Shown here: piece by piece, positions 38,126 to 52,984 of the stretch | Layout: each line of letters opens with the position of its first letter | Numbering within the stretch: the stretch's first letter is position 1 | Assembly (NCBI GenBank): GCA_004352715.1 | Contig: SCFE01000006.1 | Location: 1,100,614 to 1,164,613 of the forward strand | Source of the DNA: Hofstenia miamia | Lineage: Eukaryota; Xenacoelomorpha; Acoela | Direction of reading: 5' to 3' | Length of the DNA stretch: 64,000 nt | The notes under the pieces: generated by a model | The model's input: the letters and a program-made list of their open reading frames with translations, nothing else | Database searches by the model: none | What the model was told of the DNA's origin: nothing | Program-made: the position numbers and the translations under genes

Positions 38126-39424
38126 CATGTTTAAACATTAGTGTCACTACTTTTACTACTAGAAATTCATTATCTCTTCAAAGTCAGTAACAGTTTCTTT
38201 AATAAGTTACACTTACCTTATCTCATTATTTTCATTTGAACAAAAGAACAAATATGATTTATTACAGCGTCACTTAATTGCATAGTGAAAGGTTTTGTAC
38301 GTTTTTGACAAGAAACTATAAGTTTGTATTTTTTAGGCAACTTCCTTCATATGTATTGAACATTCCCTTACTTACGAAAAAATTGACATTTCGATTATTA
38401 TCCATTAATCCAATTCACGCAGCATACTGCTTAACTTGTAATATTTCCAAATTCAAAGAAATTGTCGGTAATTCTGTAAAACAATACGAATTTATGTATA
38501 GAATATTATAGATCGGTTTTCATTGGTGGGTGAAATTTATCTGCAAGAGTGAATTTCTTGATTTAAGAAAGTGAATTGTGGCCGTGGAGGAAAGGTCTAT
38601 TAGAGATGCCTGAACCGAATATGATAAATCCATATTAACCACCTCTAGGAGACATTGAAATTTTGGAAATAATAAAAGGTGTGAATCGATCAAGCAAGCC
38701 TGAAAACCCCTCATTTAGACACATTACAGTTTTTAGATGATTGATTATCATTCAAGTGGAAAAATAATCAATGAATTAGGATACTAAATAACGTATTGCT
38801 TTTACATTGAGAAATAGCATTATTGGGATCCTATATGTCGTTTCTGGTTGTTGTGTAATGTATAACAATGAATACCCTGTAGTACAATTGATTACCAAAA
38901 TCACATTGTCTGTTTCCTTAAAAAATGGGAACGTTTTTTCATATGGAATTCTTTTTGAATTTGAAATTGTGATAGCAGTGTTTCACAAACTTGTGCGCTC
39001 AAGCAGCAATGTTAAATTTAAACTGCTTAGGAATTTTTTAGACCTTTGAAGGTCTCTTGAAAAAATTTTAAGCGCTTATAAGTCACGAACTAAAAGAGAT
39101 GTTCAAAATCGGAAAGTACCACATGATAGAGCAATGTTTCCTCTTTTTGCGTTATAATACCGCTCCTAGTCGAAAACCTATTGAAGTGTGCCGTGCGCAA
39201 AGTTAGAAGGACTTGAGTGCTCTTTATACATTTAGCTTTCTCAATAGATTTGCCGGACTCAAAAAGAAGTCAAAGAAAAATTAATTTATCCCAAATACTG
39301 TACTTGCAATCGTTTCAATTACCCAATAATATATCGTATCTAGCACCTAACATAGCCTAAGTATACAAATGCTTAAACTTTAGTGGTTACAACCCTGGTT
39401 AATTGCGCTATGTGTCGTTGATGG

Positions 39425-39690
39425 CATTCCAATTAGGGTTCCACGGAACCATTTACTGGCCCAAATATTTCAATGGGACCGGAACCATAAATTAAGAAAC
39501 TGGCATCACGAATTGCAGAATATTAAATTTTCTGTAAAAAGTATTACTGTAGGACCACATGGGATCAGAATATATATATTTGCAATAGTAAAACACTGGA
39601 CTGCAATGGAATTCGATGGGACTAAATGTTATTCCTATCAGTATTTTCTGGTTTTGTAGAATCCTAAGAGTAACTCTTAAATAGGAGAGT
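39425..39690 (+). repeat. dispersed repeat family 1, copy C
   Basis: Contains CAATGGGACCGGAACCATAA, AATTAAGAAACTGGCATCAC, GCAGAATATTAAATTTTCTG and, near its end, GATGGGACTAAATG and TTTGTAGAATCCTAAGAG. The second block also matches copy D at 53030. Confidence 0.55.
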
Positions 39691-42600
39691 GGTGATATTT
39701 GATCATGTAACTCACTTCGACTTTAATTTTATCTGAGCTGCGTGTTTTTTGAATTAATTGCTTCTCTACTGCTATAATTATATGTACGGTAAAAATAGTT
39801 TATTTCAAAATCTTAGTTTGTATAAGAGAATATTGCTTCCGGACAATTTGCAAAGTAGTTCAGAAATGGAAATGTGAATTTCTCCTCAACTCTTAACGAT
39901 ATTATTGGCTATACCAACGATTAGCTATTTCGTTTTAAATTTCAGGATAATACGAATGGCAATATAAAGGTTTAGATCTGAGTTCATTTGAAGTTTGTTT
40001 TAATAATTATGATTCATTCAATTATATTTAATTTTATTTGTATTATATTGAAATTCAATTCAGTTTTTGACCTGAATAGAAATTCGCAAAAGTAAGTCCG
40101 GTTTTTTAATGTTAGCATTTTCCCGAAATATGTATTTACGATTTTTGTGTGATGTATGTGATATCTAGATGCGCATTCTTAAATCTATCGAATCATTGTC
40201 CAATTTCTTCAGTAGTATGCAATTTGTGAAGATTGTTGTTAATCATTCGCATCGACATGTTATCTATGTCAAACCCAAAGCTTTATAGAAGTTATAAACA
40301 GCTCAAGTTAGTTCAAACTTTAATCTTATATATTATGCATCAATTATTTTTCATCATCAATCTGCGAGTTATCTCATTATTATAAATTATGCACGCTCAA
40401 TGCACTGTTCAAACCCAGAGGTTATGGTTGAGGTCAAATTGAGTGTGGCCTTATCATATTTTTGATGTATCAAAATTACTATTTATAAAGATTTTGGTAG
40501 TGTTAAAGTTCAGTGCATCTAGCTCTGTCATTTGTTATTGATATATGGTAGTAATTCCCAAATTGTCGATGTGTCTATATACAAAAAAATTAATAAATGA
40601 GCTCAAATTTTATATGACGCTGCGCATTTTATATGCATTTCAATTTCCAAAAATATAAAATCATAATTTTATTATATTTATTATATATTCCTTTTTTTCA
40701 ATGAAAAATTCCATTTTTGTAAAAGTATTCAAATTCTTATCATACCTAATGTTCACATAATGAGGCTGTCTAAGGTCCATGGCAATAGTTTACCTCAATT
40801 GTTTTTGTCCGTTAATAGACTACCCAGGTTTCGTCCAGGTGCGCCGTGCGCAAAGTCTGAGCTCGTCGGCGTGAATTAAATGTGAAAATTAAATAGGAGA
40901 TAATTCTCTATCCTTTAGTGTTTTCAGATTTTATGTATTTTTATTAGTTCGTGAGTTATACGTGGTTAAATTTTTTTAATAAGTTCATTTGTAAGACGTG
41001 CCTAGGATAATAAAATAATAGGTGTGTACTTATGGGTGTCTGGCGTTTTAAATGTTTGAGAAATATTATTTAAATTATTGCTAATATATAATTTCAATCA
41101 AAGCAATTCCTAAGCAAGTTTATTTAACTTTAGTAAAAACAGCACTTGTTGGTCATGCCATTTTGCATTTTGATGTGTCTGTCTGTTGACAACAGCTTGA
41201 ATGTAGACAGTCAACTGTTTCTTGAGTAATGGGCAGAGCACTGACTCCTTAAGAATTTTTGCTAGACTTCTTTTAATTCAATTATTGATTGTACATTACA
41301 TGAAACTTCCGATTTTTTTTTATAAATTGAGAAATGTCATTGAGCCCTAACAAGCCATAATTGGAACTAAATTATTTATAGTCAATTGGAAAAAAATGTT
41401 GTAGGCCGTGTACCACTAGATGTCTAATCAATTTATCAACATTTTTTTGACGTCGTTCAGTATACTGTTTGCAGATTTGTAAATGGACCGGATATAGGAC
41501 AAGCAAATGTATATAATTTGAATCTTCCATAAAAATTAAATGAACTAAATATATAATTTTAAATTATTTTTGTCGTGTATTTTTATACTTAGTTTTGTTT
41601 ATTTTTTGTTTTGGTTCTATTTTAAATGGCTTTTCCAAGCTATGTGCCTCTTCCAAATATGTATGTATTTTTAATAAGTAGGCATTTTAAAACATCTGTA
41701 ATAGCGAATGTGATTTGTAAGAGCCTACATCCTCATACATTTATTTCATGTCTAAAAATTTGATGAAAATACACGATTATATTTACGAAATGACCTCGGA
41801 CATTACTTTGAATAACACTAATTTGTACAACATCTGTCTAGTGCGGTCCAGTGTCCCGCATAGAGTTAGTATCCACCATCATCTTATATATATATAGTCT
41901 TATATATCCAAGTCCGAGGACCGTGAGCAGCATATATCGCCAGGACACAAAATATATATTGCTGCCAACGTTGTCACCGCAATGAATTTTTGTTTGACCT
42001 TCATTGGAATTTGAATTCCCACTTATAAATAGATGAACCAAATGCTTGAAAGTTCAATTCTGCAACATCTGCACTCATATTTTAAAATCATTTCTAGTTG
42101 AACTGCAAACTAGCTGTTGCAGCAATTAGCATTGTTATTGTTATGGGCAGATATCGATATTTGGTTATTGTGTTAATCGTAGACAAGTGGTATCGGTTTT
42201 ATAAAATATTTGAATTAAAACTGTTTCTCTCACTTGCATTGTTGACTCACTGTGCATTATTATATAACACGACATTCTCCAGTCGAACTATTGCACAATC
42301 GCCTCCAGTCAAGTTCAACGTTTCATTTAAAGAAATATTTATTCGTTTCAAGTGAGTTTTGTAAATTATTTTCTTATAATTTTTTTATTCTCCCTGCGCC
42401 TATATAAAACGACACCTTATTGGCGAACTTTGTTAATCTTTGAGTTTTGTTTTAATTCGTCCATCGTCACATCGTTAGTTGTTGATTTTAATGCACCCCA
42501 TTTTTTTAATTTCTATTATCGATGCGTTGAGTTTAGTTGGGTTACGTTTTTAAGGGTCCGGTTCAAAAATGATGTTGACGACTAAATTTATAATATGAGG

Positions 42601-45600
42601 TTGTTGTTTACTATAAGATGTTATGATTCCAAAATGATTATGATTTCTTCGGAAACCCAGTGCTTTGTTTAGTCTAGTTAAGTGTGTTTTATCAGCATTC
42701 AGTACATTAGGTGAGTATCACAGACATTAAAGTGGTTGACTATGAGAATTCTGCACTGCTGTGTTGAGTAGGGTTGCGTTGGCGTTTCAATATTTTTATT
42801 TTGGTTGGGTTTGTTTTAGTAAAATTGTTTGGATTCAATTGAGCTTCTTTTGAAAAATATGAACCACTTGTAGCACCGTTGTGCTACAATACATGCTGCA
42901 ATAAATGGGGTAGGAGGCGTAGAGTCTCACTCACCTGTTTTATTTCTTAGTTAAGAGCAGGAAATTGTTTGTTTCAATACTAAAAATAATTTTTTGCTAA
43001 CATCTCGTAAAAGTAAAATATACTAAAAAACATTATAGGTCCCACATTTAGTAAGTAAGAATCTTTCGTAAAATTGTGCACCGTTATTCTAACTCATGGA
43101 TTGTTTTTTTATTTGATTTTTTTATTTGAAATTGTTGCTTTCACTTCGTACACTTCGAATCGGTTGCAGTCGAACCCACTTTATTAGCCAGAAAATAACA
43201 ATTATATAGCAACATAAGTAGAAAAATTAAGCATTGCCAGAAACGGCAGATAAACCTGTTTTATGGCGGTGATTATAATATGAGACCGACTGTATATTAA
43301 AAAAGTTTTGGAGAATGCCCGTTTTATATGATATGTTAAGATTGTTATTATATTCTTAATATATATGATTTTTTAGTTATTCACTCAATGCCTAAAAATT
43401 CAGAATTTCATATAAAACACAAGTTTACCATTCAATTGTTTCTATTGGAATTATTCCAAGTGCAACGAATTTTATTTATTTTAGATTTGTCTAAGCGGTA
43501 CTCAAATCACGCTAATTTCCTTTTTTGTCGCAAGCCTCTTTTAAATCCATCCTATTTTTTTGCACAGGGCTATACTTGATGCATGCAAATGTAAATGTTG
43601 CTCTTAGATGAACTCAGCATTATATCAACTGACAGCATTTAGGGAACAGACTTCTTCTCTGACCAATCTTCAACGAGGCTTCTGTCGTTTGCGATAAACG
43701 TGTGATATTTCTCTAATCACTCAATTATAATTGGTTTTTTGTTTAACCAGCTTTCCTCAAGTATTAATTTCCAATCAAGGTCATTTGCGTGAATAATTCA
43801 TAACGGCCTCATGCCATTTTGTCGCTATTCTTTTGTTTGATGAAAATTTAATTATTTTAAGTTCGTGAATAACTTACATTTACCTTTATGCATTTATTTC
43901 AAAATCTCTGAGTTTTTTTGCATACGTTACGTATGTGTGTATAATGATATTTGTTCTTATGTGAGTTCAGCATCTACCTGGAGGCGATTTCGAAAAGTTT
44001 ACATATAATTTTTAGAGAATGTAAACTTTAGCATTAGCAAGTAAGGATCCTGAAACATTTGTAATTGTGTGAATTCAGATTGCTATAATTTTCAGAAATT
44101 CCATTAGATATTGATGCAGATGTTCAAAATTATACTTGACGGAAACAATGGGGAGGGCTTCGCGTCCGCCACCAATCAAAAGATTTTCCATAATAGCCAG
44201 GGTCGTAATGTTTTCATCTCTTGTTTAAAATAGACAGGGTTGGGGAAAAAAATTAAATCGGATTTTTTATCTAAATTTCAATTTTACCCATACAATCTTC
44301 CAAGGTAGTAAATATTAAAAAATTTTTTGATACTACTATTTTTGAAATACAATAATTTAATCAATTTTAAATAAACTGAAGATTAAAAAACATGGAAAAC
44401 AACATTTCAAAGCTTGCCAATTTATTCCATTATCAGGGCAATGACTTCAAAACAATTTGAATTCACTATTTGTATCTCTTTTTAGTGTACTTGATTTAAA
44501 TTAATAACTGAACTAATAATGTGCTTTGATTTAAATCGACCAACACTGAAAACAGCCTTTATTGTTTTAGATATATGCAGTGTAGTTTGTTTGACAAATT
44601 GACCTTGGTGGAATTTTAAATTGATTTGCAGAAATATGTGACACAATTTCGTGAAAGTTCACATAAATTAATTGTATTCCATATAACTTGAAAAGGGCTT
44701 GGAAAAATTTGCGCTTTTATTAACACGATCTAGATTCTGCATTTTTGGAAATGTTATAATGGTTTTGGAACTTTTTTGCATCTACGTAGTAGTAGCGGTT
44801 TTCTACTATAAAACTTGTTGATTTAATAATCAAGTCTTATCGAGTGGTGTTCGGTTGAAAAAACAATGTTTTCGTCAAGAAAACGTGTCAATGGTTTTAA
44901 AATTGATGTTGACAACCGCTTTGGTTTGACATTCAAATTTGTAAATGAAAATGCGCGTTACGAGTTTTATTCATTCATTGTTACCAGTGTTTGTTGTTTA
45001 GATTCTGTACACTTGTAAAAATCACTCAATCAAAAAGTGCATGTTGTATGAGAAACCTATTTGGTTTTATATTTCGAATGAGGATTAGTCGTAGTCAGCC
45101 ACATATACAGAAGCGAGTTGAGCCACAACTACAATAGCAACCTTCGTATCAGTATTATGGATTTGATAGTAGCCAAAAAAATGTTGCGTTTTACATGAGT
45201 GAGTAGTCAACTCGTTTTTCCAATATTCAGAGGGTCAATAGTTGCCATTTAAACCTCATTTGAGCATCATTTTTTTCATTCTATTCTTCGAAGAGCATTT
45301 TCTGTAGTTGTATTGTAATTTTATCTCATGGATTAAGTTCCTTCGTTTGTAAATGTTTGTGATTTTTAAAAGAATTTCACAAGCAATTTCAATTGGTCTT
45401 CACCATGTATAATCTAATTCATAGTAGTAACGTTTAACTCATTAATGCGTAAAGGATATCGTTGATGATTTAAGTTTAAGAATAGTGCAGTTGATAATTC
45501 AGCACTTTGACTTTAATTTCGATTAATTTTGAAAATGCGTAGAACCTTAGTGTTATCTCATGGGGCCCTGTGATTTTCTCTCTTTCGGATTTTAAGAGAC

Positions 45601-47888
45601 TCGTTGGCTTTCACTGACTTTTGGGTTTGAATTAGATCAAAGTCGAATATTGTTCAACTGCAAAAGTGACACTTAGTAACTTGACAGAATTATGTATGCT
45701 GAATGCATTCGCCATTAATTCCATTTAATTTCCTTAGAACGCTTTCCAAATCCGCTCTTTGGGGGTGGTTTCTTAATGTCGTCAGCTCCGAGCCATCCTT
45801 TTTTCAATAACTATTAGTCTGGAAAGATAATCTCTAGTTGTTTACATTAGTATTTGATTTAAGTTTGAAACTACCTCTACGATCATCAATGATTCACTAT
45901 CAATTTTCAAAGTCAAAGTAAACTCTTTTTATACAAATAGTTTCTATGAAACTTGATCCCCGAGTTTCTTAAAATCTTAAAATATTTCCTTTCATAAAAC
46001 TTTAAAGAAGGTTATTTTTGTTTCAGAAACTTCCAAACTAATTGAAATCTTTTTCAAATTTGAATAGAAATATATTTAACAAAATTTACTCAGGTTAGTT
46101 ATCCTAATGAGGCTATGAAGATGAAGTTATTAGTGGTTAGAATTTCCCTTTTATGATAATGTAATATTGAAATTTGTGTAATTGTAACCGACTAAGCAGA
46201 ATTTTATAGACACTAAAATTAGACCCCTATTCTTTAGTGCTTAGTCCATTAATGAAATGTTTTACTACCACAATCTATTGAAGTGCTTACTATTTTATAA
46301 ATATTGAACACTTGTTTCAGTCTGCTATTTTGTTCTTTATTTTCTTCTCACAAATTCATAATTGGACTCGATCTACTTTACATTAATGTTAGTCAATGAA
46401 TTGTAGTACGTCGAGATCAAACACATATTTAGAGAGTAGTTCAGACACCCTCCATTATCGAGGAATATTTTCAAAGTATACTTATCCCTAAGCCTAATAT
46501 TGAATAGTTGAAGGGTGACCAATGAAATAAGGCTGCCATTAAACGCAGAAAAATGTAATGAAGGAACAATAAGTTAATTTCTAATATTAAGTTTTCCGCA
46601 AGATTATGCGATTCCAAAATTCTATTGGGCCCATTCACATTTTGATAGCTTCAATTTTGGCCACAATTCCATGAAACATTTTGAAATACTTCGTCTCGCA
46701 ATTTCTGAAACTATCCCAATACCGTAGTTAATGGTACGTGAATCCCGTCTCGGGAACCTTTTCTAACCCGAGAATTAATAACCCCAATTTGTGTTGAGTT
46801 TGATCACCATAATGAAATGGAAAATCTGTTTTGCCTTTCAAAGAATTGAATCGTCCAAGATTTATTCTACCAAATACTACTAACGTGATTGGTAATTACT
46901 CCTCTGCCAAATCCTAAGCATCGCTAGTAAAAGCACAGCGAAACTGCTTCATCTAGAGGATTTATCAAACGCTGGCTCACTTCCTTCCACCAATGTTAAC
47001 ACGTTTGTTGTTATGTAATTTGTAAATTGTCTATTCAATTGGTTTGTGCAATCCATTTTTTTTTCTAAAATAACAATAGATCATTTTCATAAAAATGTAT
47101 TTTACATGCCAAGCATTGTGTTTCAAATTTGAAGCTCATTACTACTACAGACATTTGGAATGTCCATAATTTCATAATCCACACTGATTGTTGTTTAAAG
47201 ATCTCTTTTAAAATTCCCAACTGCAAGGGCTTTTGATGTTTAATTATATTAAATTATTGTCAGCAACATTTTCAATTGCCCGCTGGTCTCGCATCCTATT
47301 AATGTAATTTATTCTTACGTCTCCTTCGTACAATTGACGTCAAAATGACGACACACTATTCACTAGTGGCTATCCGACATAATTACAAGATTTATTACTA
47401 TATGTGAAGGCGCATTTTAGCCAATGTTCGAATTAGTGATTAGTGACAGGATTTAAATTCACACATTTTCTAATGTAATTACGATTTTATTTAATTTTCG
47501 GTGAAGTCTTGGACAATTTGGAAGACTTTGTCCATTGCTGGTCGTTTCGAAAGTCTCTTTTAGCCATTGCTGTTGTTGATGACATGAAATATTTAACTTC
47601 CTTAATTTGTTTCCCAAAAAATTGACAGCTGGTTGTTCATAGGTTTTTGAATAAACTTTTACATATTGTCAACATATTAGCAAGTCACAATATGGAGAAA
47701 TTTAAGCTAAAACTCTGCATTTTATTGTATTTTCAAAGAAGGCAATTAAATATTAATATCTAATATATTGTAAGTTAAAATTTAAATTTAATCTTTTTTG
47801 TTTTCCATTTCAGATGTGCACATAAAATTGCAAATTCACTTTGGCTCCTAGTAGTACTACTACCACGTAGGTGACTTAACAAATATTT
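39691..47888. other. long non-coding stretch
   Basis: No gene supported. Minor items: a 14-mer GCCGTGCGCAAAGT at 39190 (just upstream) recurs at 40843, and there is a perfect hairpin at 42868. Confidence 0.4.
42868..42889. other. perfect 9-bp hairpin
   Basis: TTGTAGCAC and GTGCTACAA enclose CGTT. No tail or context identifies a function. Confidence 0.5.

Positions 47889-47922
<34 letters not shown>
47889..47922. repeat. (TA)n microsatellite
   Basis: TA repeat following TACATACA. Confidence 0.9.
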
Positions 47923-47925
<3 letters not shown>

Positions 47926-48921
47926 CACATTAGTAAAATACTACTAGTAATTGTCAAATGTTACATAGTGCACTTCGTACAAGAATGTATACGTCGCAGT
48001 AAATATTGAGAAAAAACATTCTTTTACCTGAGGGGTTGCATTGCCATGCAGATCTAACATCTGAGTATTGTTATTAAGATAATACTTGCCAAGAGAATAT
48101 AGTTGTTCATAGATCTTCATTTTAATATGCGGTATTTAAATAATTTCATTAAATTGGATCTCAAACCAGTATGTAAGGAATTACAGGGTTGTACAAATGA
48201 TGTAATGTCAGCTGTCATAAACCCTTTGAAATTCAATGCCAGTAAGCAACTTCCGCGTTCGCTTTACTTAATGATTTAAAATATTGATATGTTTGTCTCT
48301 GTTTTTGGCATTTGCAAATTGATTTCTACACCTTTGCAAGCATTATTTTCGAATTAAAAATTTCTAAAGAGTTTTTATTCGACATTTTATTCATCCACCT
48401 CCCAAGTGTTTCTCTAAGTTTTGCTTGAAAATCCTACTAAAATCCGCCAACTTTGATCGCAAATATCTCCCTTCGAGTCAACAGAAATCAGGAGCATTTT
48501 AGACTGTGTTTATTATGTAGTAGAGTTGTTTCATGATTAGTTGAGTATTTTTTCATGTTTTCAATAGAGTAAAGTTTTCTCAAATCTGTGTTTTTGTAGT
48601 AACATTCTCATGTCTTGCAGCACTACTTTTTATTCCTTATCACAGAAAAATGAAAATTGGCATATCAGTTGCCAATAAGATATGCTTTAGAAATATAAAA
48701 ATTTTTCAGGAGTGTCAAATTTAAGGCTAAAATTTTAACTAAATCTAGGTTGTGACCAAGTGTTTTACCTATTTTTTCAAAATCTGTGAAAAAATGTATT
48801 TGAAAGGTTTTTGAACAGTTCTTTCTGCAAGTCATTTTGGATTCTTATACAGTGAAGTTCTGACTAGTATTGAGGGAGGAGTGCTGCTTCCAAATTTTTA
48901 ACTCCATTCTTCTAGCAGTCA

Positions 48922-48937
48922 CCACCAGGTGGCACTA
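48922..48937 (+). promoter_or_regulatory. CTCF-like motif
   Basis: CCACCAGGTGGCACTA differs at two positions from the well-known animal CTCF core CCACCAGGGGGCGCTA. It lies in otherwise anonymous non-coding DNA. One motif match in 64 kb is weak evidence. Confidence 0.3.
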
Positions 48938-49591
48938 CTAAATATACAAAGACATCATTTTGTATAGCTCTTCAAGCTGTTTATTAATGCCAAATTTGAA
49001 TGCTTAAGACAAAGAATAAGAAAAACTTGAGCTTGTATGATTGTCCCCTTAACAAGCGTTAATAGTTCCTTTTAGTGATACAAGAATTTCTTTGTAATAT
49101 TTAAGGCAAATTCTATCTAAATTATTTGACAATTTAATGTTTTTGACAATGGAGACTTATCTAACTCTATTTGCTCTATTTATGGATCTCCTGTATTGAC
49201 AATTCATTGTAGACTGAGGAAACAAGTGGACATATGCTTTTTAAAGCTAGACAGATTACATTTCATTATCAAATTCACTAAAAGAAGTCTTTGTATCTTC
49301 AACCTGGGAAACGTAAGCAATTCCAATCTCTGATGTAAGCGAAATCTAATCGTATTATTCATTTTAGAATAATTAACTAGTCTTCGAGATTAATTTGTTG
49401 TATTTTCACACAGAACATGTTTAGTTATACTATACGTTTTAGAAAATAGGTTTAATTTAATCTCAATTTTATATTTCTTCCAGAAACACATACAGTATTC
49501 CCATTACATTTACAGTCTTATTCTGACATCCATACATTTTGGACCAAGCGTTTTACATTATTATTGGGCTTGAGCTAACCAACTGTGTTAA

Positions 49592-49915
49592 ATCGGCTAA
49601 ATTATCGATAAGATTATCTATTGTAAATTTTAAAAATATCCGGGCGGCAGACTCATAACAAAATATTGAAAAAACTTTGAACTGCATTACTTGTACTTCA
49701 AATATTGGCCAGTCATATAAAATATATTTTCACTTCTTCTGTTAACTTAGAAAGGCAGTTGTATATTTGTAACAAACGCTTTTTAGCATACGACCTCTAT
49801 AATGTTGTTGAACTTTGTACTCAACCAATATTTACGATAATCGATCTATCTATTGAGGCATATTAAATGATCCGATAATCTATCCAAATGAAGAGGATAA
49901 CATCAGTATCGATAG
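49592..49915 (+). repeat. dispersed repeat family 2, copy 2
   Basis: AATCGGCTAAATTATCGATA and following sequence match 15128-15250. The right half holds several CGATA/TATCG words, including TCAGTATCGATAG at its end. Confidence 0.55.
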
Positions 49916-51675
49916 TTTTATACTCCTGTAACGAACATATATTGATTTAAGACCAAACCGGACGGCTTTTGCTCTAAACTCAACAAGAAATATAGAATTA
50001 AAATTCCATTTGGGAGAGTTTAAATTCATAAATTGTTGTGTATGGATTTTACCATTCCTCATTAGTAAATTAAAAGACTATCTTTGAACTTCTTTTTATA
50101 AATAGGTGTTGAATTAAATTTTTGGAAAGTAATATGCGTTATTTAATGTTTTATTTGTTTTTGCGGTATGCAATATGAAGTTGACATTTAGTAATGAGGG
50201 AATGTTTCAAGGTGAGTCGCAATAATTAACTCTGTAATTGGCAATGAGTTAGGATTGGTAGACGTTTTGACAGGTTGACATACTACCATCAAAACTTAAG
50301 AAATCTTCAGTTTCTTGGAAGTATTGTCATTTTTAGTACAATGGTTATTTTCAAAATTATTATAAAGACGCGATTGTGCGAACTGCTCAATTTTAATCTA
50401 TTGTCTTACCTAAGATATTCTTTTGGTTTGAGCATTGATTTTTTGTTTGTGAATTTATGACATCGGTTTAATCTTATAAAATGTGAGACTAATAGAATTG
50501 CAATATTTAAGTGAAATTTTTTCACTGATGTGGGATTAGGAAATATCGCAGTAAATCGACTATTGTTAAAAGCTGGTGAAATACTTTATATAATAAATGC
50601 ATTTATTTACTGCCTTCGTCATGCACGAATAATTATTATGGAGCTGAATCCTTCACTCTCTAGTTTTTAGTGTTGCATACAGTAACTTATATTATAAAAA
50701 ATCTTGTGAAATTGAAAAAGGTTTCCTTACTCCTAAACTTCAACAATAGTTACCATCAATTTAATACTTTCCTACTATAGACATTTAATGGCAACCGAAC
50801 TATTTAAATTACAAAATTCGCATTGTCTGAATCAGGTCAAGGATTTTATGGATATAGTTTTTATGTGGTGCTTCATAAATCGTTTTGTAGCAAATTTTTA
50901 CTTTTTGTTTTCTTTTATTATGTCTTAGATTGATTTATTAAATCAGCTATAAATAAACTAAACAACAAAAAGTGTCATTTTCTGAGTACGTCTGTTGTTG
51001 GAATTCCAGGCTCACAGAAAACTAAGAATTTAAAAAATTGCATCTACCACTTTTCTCCTATAACCAGAATGAGTTTGAATATAATGCACCGCCAAACGAT
51101 GTAACTTTTGCAGTTAATCCGATTATAGGAAGTATTGTGAGAGGATAATTTTTAAATAATTTGAAATCCTCCACTGTGATGTCTTAATTGTTTTATCAAC
51201 AAAAGTCCTATCGTTTGTGCGGGGCCGAACAGGAAACATTACAATTTTAATTTATTCATTTATGAACTAGAAAATAATTAGATTGTATTCTGATTCGATT
51301 GATTTTTTCTTTAATCACATGCTTTTTACTATTATAGAAATGAGTGTTTACACAATGGTTTAATTTTCCAAATAGTTTAAAAATCTTGTGTGTACAATTG
51401 TGCGTTGATGAAGAGATTGAGTTGGAACCGCTTCTTCTTTTTCGGGCTGTGCTAAATTTATTATACTCGGAGTATTAGATAATTATCCCACGTCTCCGCG
51501 ATATGCAGAGAAGACAAAATAACTTAAGACCATGTGCTAATCATTTAATTTTCCCAATCGGATTGAGATTTTAATGTAAACATTCCCTTTTAAATCAAAA
51601 TTGTATTAAGCGCTTTCCCGTTAAAAATTCTTAGATCAATTGTTGGTACTATGCATTGAATTACTGTGTCGAATG
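49916..51675. other. non-coding stretch
   Basis: No supported gene or element. Confidence 0.4.
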
Positions 51676-52004
51676 CAGGGTTTTCGAGTCGAGTTCGAGT
51701 TTTTACGTTTCGAGCTCGAGAATTTTTTTAAATGAAATTCCGAGTTCAATCGAGTTTTTTCTAATTCCGAGTTTTTTATAGTAAAAAAGGTTTATTTTAC
51801 AATAATTCTAAGCTAAAAAATAGTTTTTGTGATTGGTAAGAAAATTGATATTTAAAAAAATTTAATTTTTACGGTATTTTCGAGTGGATTTTCGAACGAG
51901 TTCGAGCTCGAGTTTGGATGATTTCTCTTCCGAGTTTTTCCGATCGAGTTTTGTGAGCTTATTCGAGTTCGAGTTCTTAACATTCCGAGTACTCGAAAAC
52001 CCTG
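51676..52004. mobile_element. 329-bp hAT-like MITE with target duplication
   Basis: The left end is CAGGGTTTTCGAGT and the right end is its exact reverse complement ACTCGAAAACCCTG. The eight bases outside are GTCGAATG on the left and TTCGAATG on the right (7 of 8 match), as expected for hAT insertion. The interior is full of CGAGTT/CTCGAA words in both directions and has no transposase. The serine-rich open frames here (51862-52089 - and 51884-52165 +) come from this low-complexity interior. Confidence 0.8.
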
Positions 52005-52012
52005 TTCGAATG

Positions 52013-52984
52013 TGGATTTTAAAGTACAGTGATGGCTTTTCTTTTACATTAACTTCTTTCATTACTTCAGCAAATACCTCCCATTCCATTCAATTTAAAA
52101 TTGTGCTAAACATTTTAACCAAAAGGATATGTAGTTACTTGCATAGTTTTCCTTTATATTTTTAGTGCTTTCCTCAAGCAAGTTGTTTACCATCTTGCAG
52201 CATCTTATCTAAAATTTCATGTTCGAATTCAAAATTCAAACATGCTTTGTCAAGGTCGTTTGTTTTATCTTTGCTCGTCTGTAGCGATATTTTTGCTAAC
52301 ATTAGCAAACGGCCGATGAGTAATTTCATGTCCCACTGAAATGCATAATTGAGAGGGTATACCCTTCTCCCTCTATTTCTCTTCTATTAATAGTGCTATT
52401 TATTAGTCATCGACGCGTTCCTTCATTCTGCAGGTATGTAGTTTCGACTTCCCTAAACTTACTTAACTGATAAACTAAAAGCAGTCTCTCCAATGTTTTT
52501 TCATGTCCTATATTAGATATTTTTCATTTTTAGACTTTTCTCAATTTTTCAATTTTAGAACGTATTACATTATATGCGGATTTAGATTCCTGAAGTATTG
52601 CTGAATTTTTTAAAACATTGTGTCTTGTGTTCATGTAATATTTGATAATACTGAAGACGTCTAAGCTTGTTAAAATATTCAATAGATAATACCGGGAATC
52701 CTTCGCTATACCGATGTTAGGTTTGCCGCGTTTGTGCATTCTACATTTGCGGTGGTTTTACGGTACGCTACATTTTGAAATGTTGCATCGGTGAAAATCC
52801 AGGTAACGCGTCTTGAGATTTCAATACAACAAAATAATTCTAATTTTTTCACAGTTATCTTTGTCTAAGCAATTTACTTATGCAAATCTTTTAACTGAAT
52901 ATATTTGTTTTTCGTAGATCTAGAACAACATTCAATCTTGCATTTTATTGCACAAAATTAAGATAAATAATAGTTAGAGTGCTG
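52013..52984. other. non-coding stretch
   Basis: I see nothing I can support here. Confidence 0.4.

Noticed and set aside
51862-52165. Serine-rich and lysine-rich frames
   Set aside because: By-products of the CGAG-word interior of the hAT-like MITE.
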